Shown here one piece after another: positions 25,001-36,159 of a stretch of 64,000 nucleotides of DNA; the stretch's first letter is position 1; every line of letters starts with the position of its first letter. The notes below the pieces were generated by a model. It made no database searches. It had not been told where the DNA came from and saw nothing but the letters and a program-made list of their open reading frames with translations. Source of the DNA: Boswellia sacra (lineage: Eukaryota > Streptophyta > Magnoliopsida > Sapindales > Burseraceae); assembly GCA_013180625.2 (NCBI GenBank), contig SNVD02000269.1, positions 1 to 64,000 of the forward strand. Direction: 5' to 3'. Made by a program: the position numbers and the translations under genes.

Positions 25001-25616
25001 GTTCTTCTAATGGTAGTTTGGTGAGGTCCTTTGCTTCTTGAATTGCCGTCACCTTTGGCTCCCAAGATTGTGGTAGACACCTAAGAATCTTTCTCACCAT
25101 TTCAACATTAGAATAAGATTTACCAAGAGATTTCAAACTATTAATAATATCCGTAAATCTAGTAAACATTTCAGAAATTGATTCATCCGATTTCATCTTA
25201 AAAAGCTCATAACTATGAACTAGCATACTAATTTTGGATTCTTTAACTTGACTGGTTCCTTCATGAGTTACTTCAAGTGTGTGCCATATTTCTTGTGCCG
25301 TAGAACAAGTAGATATTCTATTAAACTCATTTCTATCTAGAGCACAATATAACACATTCATAGCTTTAACATTCAAACTCAATTTCTTTTTATCATCTTC
25401 ACTAAACTCTTTAGGTTCTTTAAGCATGCATTCCCCATTTTCAATTTTGGTAGGAACAAAAAGTCATTCCAAAACAATAGACCACAAATCATAATCAAAA
25501 GATTTCAAGAAAATACTCATTCTATTTTTCCAATAAGAGTAATCACTTCCATTAAAAAATGGAGGTCTAGAGATAGAAAGTCCCTCAACATATGAAGTTG
25601 AATTAAAAGTTGCCAT
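22021..25616 (-). pseudogene. gag-pol of copia copy 2, RT deleted
   Basis: ATG at 25,616 reads the same gag start as copy 1. Breaks: TGA at 25,464-25,466, a shift near 24,940, CAA to TAA near 24,821, a one-base loss near 24,306, a loss near 22,917 in integrase, and CAA to TAA near 22,433. The protease motif keeps D-S-G (near 23,870) and the integrase DDE segments are recognisable (RSDHDGE, VVERKN). At about 22,352 the frame jumps from KSFKEA (start of the RT domain) straight to EYIAVGSC (RNase H). The whole RT core including YVDD is missing, about 1.16 kb relative to copy 1. RNase H is intact to TAA at 22,021. Confidence 0.9.
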
Positions 25617-25657
25617 AGCTCAAAAATCGATTAAGATTTAAAAAATTGAGCAACCTT

Positions 25658-25669
25658 ACTCTGATATCA
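25658..25669 (-). promoter_or_regulatory. Primer binding site of copia copy 2, mutated
   Basis: On the element strand it reads TGATATCAGAGT, two substitutions from TGGTATCAGAGC of copy 1. It sits two bases inside the 5' LTR. Confidence 0.8.
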
Positions 25670-25671
25670 CT

Positions 25672-27459
25672 TGTTGACCCAGGTATGACAACCCAAGAGG
25701 GGGGGTGAATTGGGTTTTTATTTATAAAAACGGATTTAGAAAACTTTTCTTGAAAGATCAAAATTATTTAAATCTTTCTTTAAGAACAAAGGTGAAGAAG
25801 ATGAAAATAGAATGCAATCAAGAGAATGGCAATAAAGAACAATCACAAGTGCAAGTAAATGTAAAGAGGATAGGAATAGAGAGAGTGCAAACTCAATTTA
25901 CGTGGTTCGGCAAACCTTGCCTACGTCCACGGGCTCCTAGCTCCACAAGCTAAGCTTTCCACTAAGTTGTAGAAATCTTTACAACTTGCTTGATGAACAA
26001 CCTCACCAAGACTTTTTCCTTCAACCCTTGATAACACCACACCAAGAGTTCTTCTTGATGAACAACCTCACCAAGGCAATTTCCTTCAACTCTTGATAAC
26101 ACCACACCAAGAGTTCTTCTTGATGAACAACCTCACCAAGGCAACTTCCTTCAACCCTTGATAACACCACACCAAGAGTTCTTCTTGATGAACAACCTCA
26201 CCAAGGCAACTTCCTTCAACTCTTGATAACACACAACAAGAGTTCTCCCAAGGATAACTATTATCCTTTACAAGAATATCTCACTCTCACCACAATACAA
26301 TAACAAAGATAATTTTTACAACAAAAGTATAACTCTCTTCAAAGAGTAGATAAAGAATATAAAAGCTCTCTAGACTTGATATTTCTCTTTTTTTTTTTTT
26401 ACTTGATAAAATGCTTCTCTTGCACTTGTTGAATGCATGGGAGAAGGGCTCCTTTTATAGGCAAATAGGATGAACTTAATCAAGTGAAGACACCAACTTC
26501 AAATTTTCTACCCACCATAAAAATCGTAATCTTGTCTTCCATTTTTGTCAATGTTCCGTTTGAAATTTGAAAATCTGCAAAACATAAAATATTTTCACAT
26601 TTGAATGAGCTTTCCATCGCATTAAGAATCAAGTCATTTGGATATCTGTAGCTCAAGATATGGCCAAAAAACCATTCGGTGCTCATGGGACTTAATTTTT
26701 CTTCCTTGTGTCAGTCCACCGAATTGAATGATAATTCTGTCAGCCTTCTGTTTGAAATTTGAATTTCTTCAAAACATAAAAGATCTGCATATTTGAATTA
26801 GCTTTCCAAAACATTAAAAATCAAAGCATTTAGATATCTCTATCCCAAGATATGGACAAAATATCATTCGATGCTCATATGAGTTGATTTTTCTTCTCTG
26901 TGTCAGTCCACCGAATTGCATGTCAATTATGTCAGCCTTCCATTTGAAATTTGAATTTCTTCAAAACATATGAAATGTGACTCATTATGTCCTCTTTCCA
27001 ATGCCATAAGAATCAAGTCATTTTGATTTTTCTAGCTTAAGATATGTCTAAAAGAGTATTTGGTGCTCATGTCAGCAGCTTCCATTTGTCTTTCAAATTG
27101 CATGATGATTTGGACAACCTTACACTTGAAATTTAAATTTCTTTAAAACATATGAAATGTTATAAATTGAGTAAGCTTTCCAAAGGCTTAAGAATCACAT
27201 CATTTGGACATCTGTAGGGAAATATATGATCAATTGATTGAACATTACTCATGTGTCACATTCCTTGAATCAAACCTTGTTCTTCCTTTAACATGTAGTC
27301 TTCTCCTTAGCTTCAACACTTCATTTTAATAAGCCTCTTCTTGATTTTACAATTATTTCAATGATATTACTCTTGCACATAAATAAACATATTAGTAAAT
27401 CATAATGAATCAATGTGTATTGTTATCATCAAAATTATCATGTAGCCTTAGGGCTAACA
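25672..27459 (-). repeat. 5' LTR of copia copy 2
   Basis: Starts TGTTGACCCAGG on + and ends GGGCTAACA at 27,459. Four copies of the 64-bp repeat, with roughly 190-bp units downstream. It is closely similar to the 3' LTR of the same element. Confidence 0.92.
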
Positions 27460-27577
27460 TCTTCCCTTAATAAAAATGGCTTCAAGATTTCCCATTGGTT
27501 AAGTAACATTTTTTTTTTTTGAGTAATACTTGACATCATTACTATATGTACATACACTAAATTGTATATATTTTCTT

Positions 27578-28463
27578 GCTATAATCAATTGAAATTTCAA
27601 TGAAGACTTAAGTTAATCAACTCAAAGTAAATGAGTAATAGCTTCAAATTCTTAAAAACAGCTCCAATGAACTTTTTTTGATGCAATGCATATGAACAGT
27701 GTATTGTACAATGATGGAAAACATTGTTGTTGCAGCAGTGATGACAGTGTTTCTGTTACAGCAACATTGAACAATGCACACCGTTACAGTGAATTCCGTA
27801 CGGTAGTGATGAACAATACCTCCATAGGTGAATAGTATCGCTGATGAATAATGCCCCGACTATGAACATTACTTGCTGGTGAATTAGTAATCGCTGATGA
27901 ACAGTACCCAGCTATGAACAATATCCCTTATAGTGAATAAATCCATGCCAATGATTGCAAAATTGCATTGACCTTAAGATTAAATTCTGCCCTGCGAAAA
28001 ACTTATATGTACTTTAGGTTAATAGCAGTTTGACCTCTAGGCTTCAATGGTAGTGAATTTTCTATGAAGGTGCACTCCTTCCCAGAAAATATAGAATAGT
28101 CAATTGAACACATTTTTTATGGTTTTTGAAGGTTGAAGTATGAGAGTTGAATAGAATAATGAGAGGCATCGCAAAATGAGCTATGACCAAGTTATATATA
28201 CTATAAAATGTTACCGTTGCTCCTTCATCCTCAACCTCAAATATGTCGTGATAATGCGCGATTAAGTTTGATTTCTTAATCTGCACGAACATGCAAACTG
28301 GTTGTGATTACTTCAACTCTACTATTGTAATTATGAGCATTAAATAGGCCTTAAAATAATTAATAGCATTAGCCACTTCTAATATATTTGGTCTATGTTA
28401 AATTGCTATGGGGCCTATTTTTAATAGCCCAATTTGTTTATTTATTGAAATAAATATAGAACA
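27578..28463 (-). repeat. 3' LTR of the third copia element
   Basis: Aligns by eye with 34,309-35,271 through shared phrases such as GCAAAATTGCATTGA, GTGAATTTTCTAT and GACCAAGTTATATATA. The low-coordinate end is rich in GATGAACAGTA/GTGAATAGTA-type words. The left edge is approximate. Confidence 0.75.
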
Positions 28464-29037
28464 ATCTCCCTCTATTTCAAAAAATACACATCTAACAACA
28501 AAAGAAATATTTAGAATTTAGTAAATATGTACTGGTGCCACTTAGGCTATGAACTAGCCATTGGATAACTCATCATGTCTTAAAGGAATTTGATGAAATT
28601 TAAAAATTTCTATGAACTAAAATTCCTATATCTAAGTCAAAGGATTAGCTATCCGTACTAATTCTCTACACTTTATTGTTCTGTGGTTTGACACTTTAAT
28701 TGCTGTTTGCCTACTTGGTATTCACGAGTGCTATAGAGATACTTGCCTTATCTCTCATAGGAATCAACCCAATTCCACACTCATATAAGAACTTCCATCA
28801 AATGTGTAATATAGTTTAAAACACCACCATTGACTAACTGGCTATGGAGTTAATCAGGCGTTTAAAAACCAACCTTTTACACTATAGTTAGTACTATCAC
28901 GCCTTATGGATGACTTCATACTTTAAACAAGTATAAGTTTGATAGTACTATCAAGACAACAAGTGACTTATTCTTATCGTTATGAACCTACTTCATGGGA
29001 TCTCCAATCACATAGGTAAGTTACCATCGCTTTTGTC
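28464..29037 (-). other. 3' non-coding part of the third copia element
   Basis: Lies between the polypurine tract and the RNase H end. No ORF of interest. Confidence 0.6.
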
Positions 29038-29998
29038 CTATGTTCTAGGCATAAGTCCCATCCCCCTCAACATTTGAACCATTAACCTCCTATTTAGTGG
29101 CTTTGTTAGAGGATCAGCCAAATTTGACTCTAACCTTGCAAAATTTGGGCTCACCATCCCAGCTTCTAGCAGTTGCTTGATAATGCTATGGCTCATATTA
29201 ATGTGTCTACTTTTCCCATCATAAATTTTACTCTTAGCTTTTGTTATGGCAGTCTGACAATCACAATATATAGAAATAGAGTAAGGTTGGTGGGAACTAA
29301 TATGAAGATCTACTAAGAGGTTCATTAACCACTCAACCTCAAAACATGCCTTTTCTAAGGCAATTAGCTTAGACTCCATGGTTGACAAGTTTGCTTGGAT
29401 AACTTTTGATAAACTATTTCTCCACCATGGGTAAATACATAACAACTAGTGGATTTCACTTCATTTATTTTAGTGATCCAATTTGCATCACTGTAATATT
29501 CTAACATTGCTGGAGTTCTACTATATTTATCCATTATCAATGGTGCCTTTACATATTTTATTACTCTCTCTATGGCAATCGAAATGATCCTTATTAGGAT
29601 TTTAAGTATATCTACTCAATCTGCCTATAGAGTATGCAATCTTAAACCTTATACAATTCATTAAATACATAAGACTACCAATGATTTGGGCATTCTCAAA
29701 TTAATTAACATTGTATTGTAAGTTTTTTCTTTAGATGGGTAATTGCATCATATGGAGCAGTTTATAGCTTATAATCAAACATCCCAAACTTCCTTAAAAC
29801 CTTTTTAACATAGTGTTCTTAAGATAACACGAGACCATCATCAAATTTAGTAAGTTAATACCAAGAATAATACTTTCTTGTCCCATACCTTTCATATCAA
29901 AATTTGAAGCAAGAAACATTTTGGTATTATTTATCAATTCCATGCTTTTACTAAAAATAAGCATGTCATCAACATAAAGGCAAATAATCACATAAGTG
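29038..29998 (-). pseudogene. RNase H and 3' RT part of the third copia element
   Basis: Minus-strand reading gives LSTMESKLIALEKACFE, then CDCQTAITKAKSK, GKSRHINMSHSII and NLADPLTKPL (RNase H, 29,038-29,445). Upstream, at about 29,800-29,990, LYVDDMLIFSKS is the RT catalytic YVDD motif. Stops and shifts separate the pieces. The RT frame is interrupted exactly at 29,998 by the hAT-like insertion and resumes at 31,408. Confidence 0.85.
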
Positions 29999-30295
29999 TA
30001 GGATTGGCAAAAACCCGGGGCCGGGTCGGGGACCTCGCTCCCCGTCCCCGGCCTCGAAAAGGAATTCAATTCCCCATCCCCGGAAACTTCCTCGGACCCC
30101 GCTCCCCGTCCCTAGCCCCGATAAGGAATTCAATTCCCCGTCCCCGGAAATTCCGAGGCCGGGGCGGGGCCGGGGAATTATATTCCGGGTCCGGAGAATT
30201 GAATTCCCCGGGTTATTTCCCCGGTTTTTATTTTTTTTAATTTTCTGTGATAGGTCTGTTAATACTTATATTTTTTATTCATACTTACAACTCAA

Positions 30296-30390
30296 AATGG
30301 GCTTGTGGCCTGCTGGTAGTGAGGGTCCTTTGTATGCCTGCAGTTCCCAGGTTCAAATCGTCCCAGCTCTTACAAATTGTTTTTTTTTTC
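30296..30390 (+). repeat. tRNA-like (SINE head) segment inside hAT-like element 1
   Basis: TGGCCTGCTGGTAG (30,306-30,319) resembles a Pol III A box and GGTTCAAATCG (30,350-30,360) a B box, 44 bp apart. An oligo-T run at about 30,379-30,389 would act as a Pol III terminator. It does not fold cleanly as a functional tRNA by eye. A SINE-derived head is the simplest reading. Confidence 0.5.
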
Positions 30391-30546
30391 AGTTAATATT
30401 GTGGTTATAACTTTTTTTTCTTATTGAGTTTACTAGCTAATAGATGAGTCTTTTCTTGAACCAAGGTTCAAGTCACCCCATTAACGCATGTTTTTATTAT
30501 TTTTGTTAATATTATATTTATAATTTTTTCTAATGAATTAGACATT

Positions 30547-30842
30547 GCTTTTGCATATATTAATTTTTTTAAAATTATTAAATCTGGCTTCATTATTTTT
30601 ATAAAGTGTAAATACTTCTATAAATTTTTTTATTAAGTTAGTCAATTGTTAACTAGAATATCAATGATGAAAATACATATAAGAATTAAGAAATGCTTTT
30701 GCATATATTAATTTTTTTTAATTATTAAATATAGCTTCGTTATATTTATAAAGTATAAATACTTCTATAAATTTTTTTATTAAGTTAGTCAATTATTAAC
30801 TAAAATATCAATGATAAAAATACATATAAGAATTAAGAAATC
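30547..30842. repeat. 148-bp tandem duplication, two units
   Basis: Unit 1 (30,547-30,694) and unit 2 (30,695-30,842) both begin GCTTTTGCATATATTAA and end AAGAATTAAGAAAT, with a small number of mismatches between them. AT-rich and non-coding. It lies in the core of hAT-like element 1. Confidence 0.9.
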
Positions 30843-31415
30843 ATTACTTTAAAGTTGAAGTTCAATTAATAATAAAATAAGATAAATAATAATTTGAAAA
30901 TCCAAACATTAACATCTAATTTCGTCAATATAATTTCTAAACACATGAACAACCTAAGCATCCAACTAACAATAACATAAACACATTGCATATTACTTAA
31001 ACATCCAAAGAAACTACAAGTGTACAAAGTACAAACCAAAGTTACCAAACATCCCAAAAAAAAAACAATAGTCCAACACATAATTAAAACATTGGGTTGG
31101 GCTGGGTTTATAATTTTGTACAAATATTGTAATTGGGTTTTGTGTTTGGGTTGGGCTTATAATTTTGTTCTTTGGACTGGATATGCTCATTATAATTTTA
31201 TATTTGGGCTGGCTTATAATTTGCACATGAAATTTCTTATTCTGGGCTGGGGAACATGATCCCCGCCCCCTGCCCGGGCCCGGACAATCCCCGGAAAAAT
31301 ATTCCCCAGCCCCGGCTTCAATCCTCAGAATTTCGGGTAATTCCCCAGGCATTTCCGGGCCGGGGAGTCGGGTACCCGGACCCGCCCGGGTACAATTGCC
31401 ATCCCTACATAAGTG

Positions 31416-34260
31416 TTATTATCAATGGATTTAAAATATAAACATTCATCTAAGTCATTAATCAAAAATCTATTTAACGCCAACACTTGATTAAACTTCT
31501 CATGCCACTGTTTTGGTGCTTATTTTAATCCAGATAAGGATTTAACAAGCTTACGTACTTTATGCTCATGACCTGGGATAACACAAACGCAAGGGTCCAT
31601 ATAAAAATGTAGTCTTGACATCCACTTGATGAACATATAAATTATTAATTGCAACTAAGGCAATCAGTACTCTAATGGATGCAATTCTAGAAATAGGAAC
31701 ACAAGTATCACCATAATCTGTCTTTCTTTTGTGTAAATCCTTTAGCTACTAATCTTGCCTTATGTATAAATTGATCCATCAACCTTCAATTTCCTTTTAA
31801 AAATTTATTTGCACCCTATTGTTTTAGATCTTGGAGCTAAATCAACAATTTCCCAAGTATAATTGCTCATAATTGAGTCTATCTCATTATTGAGAGCCTT
31901 TCTCCAAAACGGTGCATCACGAGAAGTCTTAGCCTTTTCAAAAGTCTGAGGATAATTGTCTACTAAAAAGATATAATCATCACCAAAACTTGTGGCTTTT
32001 GTTAATCATTTACTTCTCTTTGGTTCAAAATCTGAACTCTTAAAAGGATCACTCTATGATTTATTTAAGGGTAAAGATTTCTCAATATTAGGCTTCTTAA
32101 AAAAAATAGATTCAAAGAAATCTGCAATCTTCTATTCTATAATTATATTTGCTTCAAACAAATTACTAATAATTTTAATAACGAAGAATATAAAACAAGC
32201 ACTATTATGGGCAAACCTTAAAAACATGTAGCCAACAGTCTTTGGTCATAACCTAATTCTTTTAGGTTCAAGTATCAAGACTTTTGCACAACACCCTTAA
32301 ACTTTAAAATATTTAACATTAAGTTTATAACCTATCCATAATTCATATGGTGTCTTACTTATTTTCTTATAGGACATTTTGTTTTGTATATTACAAGTCA
32401 AAGGATGGCTTCCCTCTACAAATTATGTGAAGCTCTAAAACTTATTAATAGTGTATTCATCATTTCTTTTAGTGCTCTATTTTTCATTTTAGTCACTTCA
32501 TTTGGTCAGGTGAATAGAGAGATGTTGTTTTACGAATTATTCCATGATTCCCACAAAATTTATTACAGGAATTTGATTCATATTCACCCCCTTTATCTGA
32601 TCTTAATCTTTTGATTTTCTTATTAAGTTGTTTTTCAACTTCATTTTTATAGACTAAGAATATATCAAATGCTTTATCTTTATTTTTCAAAATTATAACT
32701 TAGAATATCTAGACTAATCATCTTTAAAACCTCTTTCCCCCTATTGTCATGGTTTGTTTTAAGTCTCCTAGGTCACTGTGAATTAAGCTAAGAATTTCAC
32801 TTTCACTATTAAGCACACATTTACAAGTTTTCTTTGTAGACTTATACCCTACAAAAACATCACATTTTTCAATATTTGAAAAGTTTAAAGCAGATAATAA
32901 ACCATAATCATACATTTTCTTAATATAAGAAACTTTCAAATGACCTAATCTTCCATGCCACAAATCAACAAAGTCAATAGTATAAGCATAAGAAGAAGAT
33001 GCTCTTCAATTAATAATCAGTACATAATACCATTTTCCAATAAAAGCTCTATTTTTTGATATTACAATTTTATCACTTTCAAATGACACTTTGAACCCGG
33101 CTTTCCCAATTATAAACACAGAAACAAGATTATATCTTTAATTTGGTATATATAGTACATTACTTAGTGAGAGGATTTTGCTAGAAGTAAATCTGAGAAG
33201 AACCTTTCCTTTGCCCAAAATTGGAGCAAATCGTGAGTCAATAAGATAAACTCATTCTTCTCCTCTCACCATAGTGTAATCATAAAATTGATTTTCGTTG
33301 CCACATTTATGTTTGATAGCTTCAGAAACAATTATCCATTCTTTGTTTTTTGCATCTACCATATTAATTTCTTAGACCACAACATCAGCAATAATTTCTT
33401 CTCCTTTACCCAAGTTAGCCTTGAGGGGATTTTGGTCTCCTTTTCTAGTATTATTCTTGTTCTAGTGTTTATATCCACATTGATGTCGCATAATGATCAT
33501 GTTTTCCAGAAATAAAGGATTGTCTTTTCTTCTTAAAAATAGGGTTCTTTTTGTTGACAAAATTTTGATTAAAGGGTTTCGGGTGTTGTGACTTCTTTTG
33601 AGGAGATTTAGAAATGTTCTCTACAACACGGGCCTTAGAACTCATTTTCTTGACCTTTTCAGCTTTTTCCTAATTTCTATTTTGCTCCTTTATTCTAATA
33701 TGAATAATGATATCTTCAAGACTCATTTGTTTTCTTTTATGTTTTATGTTTTATGCTATTCTTATAATCTTTCCAAGAGTCAGGTAATTTGTCAACTAAA
33801 CATCCAACTATAAGTGCCTCTTGGAGTTCAATATCTTCAGTTTTAAGATCATTTATTAGCATATGATAGCCATGTGTTTGAGACATCACATCTTTTTCTT
33901 CCACCAAGTTATAGTCTAGGAAATTTTCTGTTGAATATTTTTGAGAACCAACATCCTCTATGATATATTTTGTTCCTAAGACTCCCATATTTCATGTGCA
34001 TTTTTACAAGTACAGTTTATATCATACAACTCATTTGAAAGAGTGCTCAATATGGTGTATCAATAAACCTTATTCGCCTTTTCCATTCTTTCGCTTTTTT
34101 TCCCACTCTTCCAACATTTATGATACTCTTTCTACTGGTTTAGGAGGTTTTCAGTGGTGAGATAACTTCTAAGGTTAATCACATTCAAAGTGTCAAACAC
34201 TTTTTTGTACCATCTCTTGAAGTGGCTTCAATTAAAAGACTTAATTTTTAGATGTGAAAA
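31416..34260 (-). pseudogene. gag, integrase and 5' RT part of the third copia element
   Basis: Minus-strand pieces, from high to low coordinate: a gag core (about 33,737-33,988: YHMLINDLKTEDIELQEALI, KLPDSWKDYKNSIKHK); a pre-integrase segment (MWHGRLGHLKV, near 32,950); integrase (LIHSDLGD; RLRSDKGGEYES near 32,580); and an RT N-terminal region (about 31,600-31,750, with VDVKTTFLYG). Frames are broken throughout by stops and indels. No protein is expected. Confidence 0.8.
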
Positions 34261-34308
34261 AGGGATTTTTCAGCATCTAAGGCAACCTCTATCTTGGTTA
34301 GCGTATTT

Positions 34309-35271
34309 GATCTTTAAAGTAATTAATTGAAATTTAAACCAAGACTTAAGATAATCAACTGATAAATTAACTAAACAAAAAAATATAATCAACTTAAAGT
34401 AATTAAGTAACATTACGCTGCTATAATGATAGAAAACAATGCTACTGCTACAATGACGGTGAACAATATTGATGCTACAGTGATGATGAGTAGTACTGCT
34501 ATTATAGTGATGCACAATCTTTCTGCTCTAGTAACAATGAACAGTGCATGCTGCTATAATGAATCCGTTACAGTAGTGATGAACAGTGCGTGAATATGAA
34601 TAGTATCCACCCGTGAATAGTAACTATTGATGAATAGTGACCCGCCCAACAATACTTGCTGGTGAAACAATAACGACTAATAAACCTCGCATGATGAATA
34701 GTATTCAATGTGAACAACATCTGCTGATGAACAAATCAGTGCCAAGGCATGCAAAATTGCATTGAAGTTATGATCAGATTTTGCCCCTTGAGAAACTTAT
34801 TATAGTGCGACTTAGGTTAATAGCAATTTGATCTCCAGGCTTTAATAGTAGTGAATTTTCTATCAAGTTTCACTCCTTTTCAAAAAATATATAATAATCA
34901 ATTGATCAAAGTTTCTTTGGTGTTTGAAAGTAGAAGTAAAAGAGTTTGAATAGAATAATGAGAGGGTGTCACAAAAGGAGCCATGACCAAGTTATATATA
35001 TTATAAAAAGTTACTGTTGCTCGTTTACCCTTAACCTCAAATATGTCATGTTAATGCACAATTAAGTTTGACCACTTAATCCACACGAACGTGCAAAATA
35101 GTTTTGATTACTTCAACTCTACTATTATAATTATTAGTATCAAATAGGCCCTTAAAACAATTAATAACATTAGGCCAACTTCTAAAATATTAGCTAGGCC
35201 TATGTTAAATTCCTATTAGACCTATGTATTAATAGCACAATTTGTGTGTTTATTGAAATAAATATATACCA
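34309..35271 (-). repeat. 5' LTR of the third copia element
   Basis: Pairs with 27,578-28,463. The part at 34,430-34,740 is a degenerate array of GATGAACAGT/GTGAATAGTA words. Its outer end lies about 480 bp upstream of the TATA box of the 36,160 gene and points away from it. Confidence 0.75.
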
Positions 35272-35753
35272 ATCCTTATTATTAATATCATTTATTTAGG
35301 CTGTTGCATTTATCTCATTAAACAAAATTATTATGCAGGTATTTGTGTGTATATATATAACAAAATCATAATTTTATTTATTACTTAATTTTGATTAACA
35401 TTAAGAAAAAAGTGGTTAAAAATCTTTAAAATACATAATTGTCGAGTTGAAGAGCAACATTCGTAAACTCGGTATCAACATATTACGAGGGTTCTTTATC
35501 AATACATTTAACAACTTATCAGAAGAATTGAATTAAGATAATCTTTTTTTTTTTTTAAAGAAGAGTTCATTAAAATTTTTAAAACAGTGCCTCCGGGCTT
35601 AAGCTGGTATTTTTCCAAATTTTGTCGTATAGTTTTAATAAAGTGTTTAGTAGTAGTCAAAGTGAGGATGACTTAGATCTTGACTTGGGGGGAGTACGTT
35701 ACACGCGGCAAAAGGAAGCGTGAGAGGATCAAAATTTGGTGACCAAGTTGCCC
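35272..35753 (+). other. Upstream region of the 36,160 gene
   Basis: Short AT-rich stretch with a T run (35,547-35,557), then a more GC-rich 80 bp before the TATA box. No gene. It is probably all the promoter this gene has before retrotransposon DNA begins. Confidence 0.5.
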
Positions 35754-35760
35754 TATAAAT
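35754..35760 (+). promoter_or_regulatory. TATA box of the coiled-coil/LOTUS-like gene
   Basis: TATAAAT in GCCCTATAAATGG, about 405 bases before the ATG. It is followed by CT-rich leader sequence and an (AG)n stretch (36,113-36,125), typical of plant 5'UTRs. Confidence 0.6.
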
Positions 35761-36159
35761 GGCGGGAGGGAGCATACCACTACCGAAATTTCACACGGCC
35801 CAATCATCTCTCGCTCTCTCTGTCTTGTTTTTTTATTTTAATTTTAATTTTCTCTTTTCTCCGTCAACTTTATTTTTACTAATTACACTCCAAATCCCCC
35901 CATCTCCACCCACCCCAAAACCCTCTCTCAATCTTCTTCCCCTTCCTTTTTCTTCTCTCCAAATCTCTTCATCATCATCGCCATTTCATTGCCGTTCTAG
36001 TCCCCCTTTCGTAATTTTCTGCAATTCCAGGGTCCATTTTTCTATACTTTTTTTTTGGCCTTTTTGAAATTAGATTAGGGTTTTTCTACGGAGGAGTAGC
36101 GAGAGTGGAAAAAGAGAGAGAGAGAGTTTTGGAGTGAGTGTCGAGAGCATCTGATTCCA

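Larger units (their letters stand above)
20000..27459 (-). mobile_element. SIRE-like Ty1/copia element, copy 2, with RT deletion
   Basis: A 7,460-bp element on the minus strand, same family as copy 1. LTRs are at 25,672-27,459 (5') and 20,000-21,786 (3'), nearly equal in length (1,788 and 1,787 bp). Over their outermost roughly 230 bases I count 7 differences (about 3%), fewer than in copy 1. The internal part is 3,885 bp against 5,045 bp in copy 1; the difference is one deletion removing the reverse transcriptase core. No TSD: CCACT on the left, TCTTC on the right. The first 7 bases beyond the 3' LTR, read on the element strand, are AGTGGTA, which equal the start of the primer-binding region. 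Confidence 0.9.
29999..31407. mobile_element. Non-autonomous hAT-like element 1 (1,409 bp) with GC-rich ends
   Basis: Flanked by a perfect 8-bp direct repeat CATAAGTG (29,991-29,998 and 31,408-31,415). The termini TAGGATTGGCAA and, inverted on the right, TAGGGATGGCAA fit the hAT terminal pattern. About 200 bp at each end are strikingly GC-rich, built of CCCCGTCCCCGG and GAATTCAATTCCC words in both orientations. The centre is AT-rich with no transposase. Removing the element and one TSD restores the copia RT frame across ...YVIICLYVDD. Confidence 0.88.
27578..35271 (-). mobile_element. Older Ty1/copia element (third copy, different family)
   Basis: The approximately 0.9-kb repeat at about 27,578-28,463 recurs in the same orientation at about 34,309-35,271, and between them lie minus-strand copia domains in the order expected for the reverse strand (RNase H lowest, gag highest). 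The 3' LTR meets a polypurine tract (ATCTCCCTCTATTT on +, at 28,464). The right-hand LTR ends in ATACCA at 35,271. Next to the 5' LTR the primer-binding region is decayed but still recognisable (CCAAGATAG on the element strand). The coding region is heavily decayed and split by a hAT-like insertion at 29,999-31,407. Confidence 0.8.

Noticed and set aside
30004..30240. Gly/Arg/Pro-rich ORF
   Set aside because: It is the translation of the GC-rich subterminal repeats of hAT-like element 1. The same applies to 31,014-31,441 and 50,081-50,389.
30296..30390. Functional tRNA gene
   Set aside because: A and B boxes are present but no convincing acceptor stem or anticodon arm. Called a SINE-head-like segment instead.
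35759..36067. 102-aa ORF before the 36,160 gene
   Set aside because: Its ATG overlaps the TATA box, and the translation is CT-leader low complexity (Ser/Pro/Phe). Most likely not even transcribed from its start.
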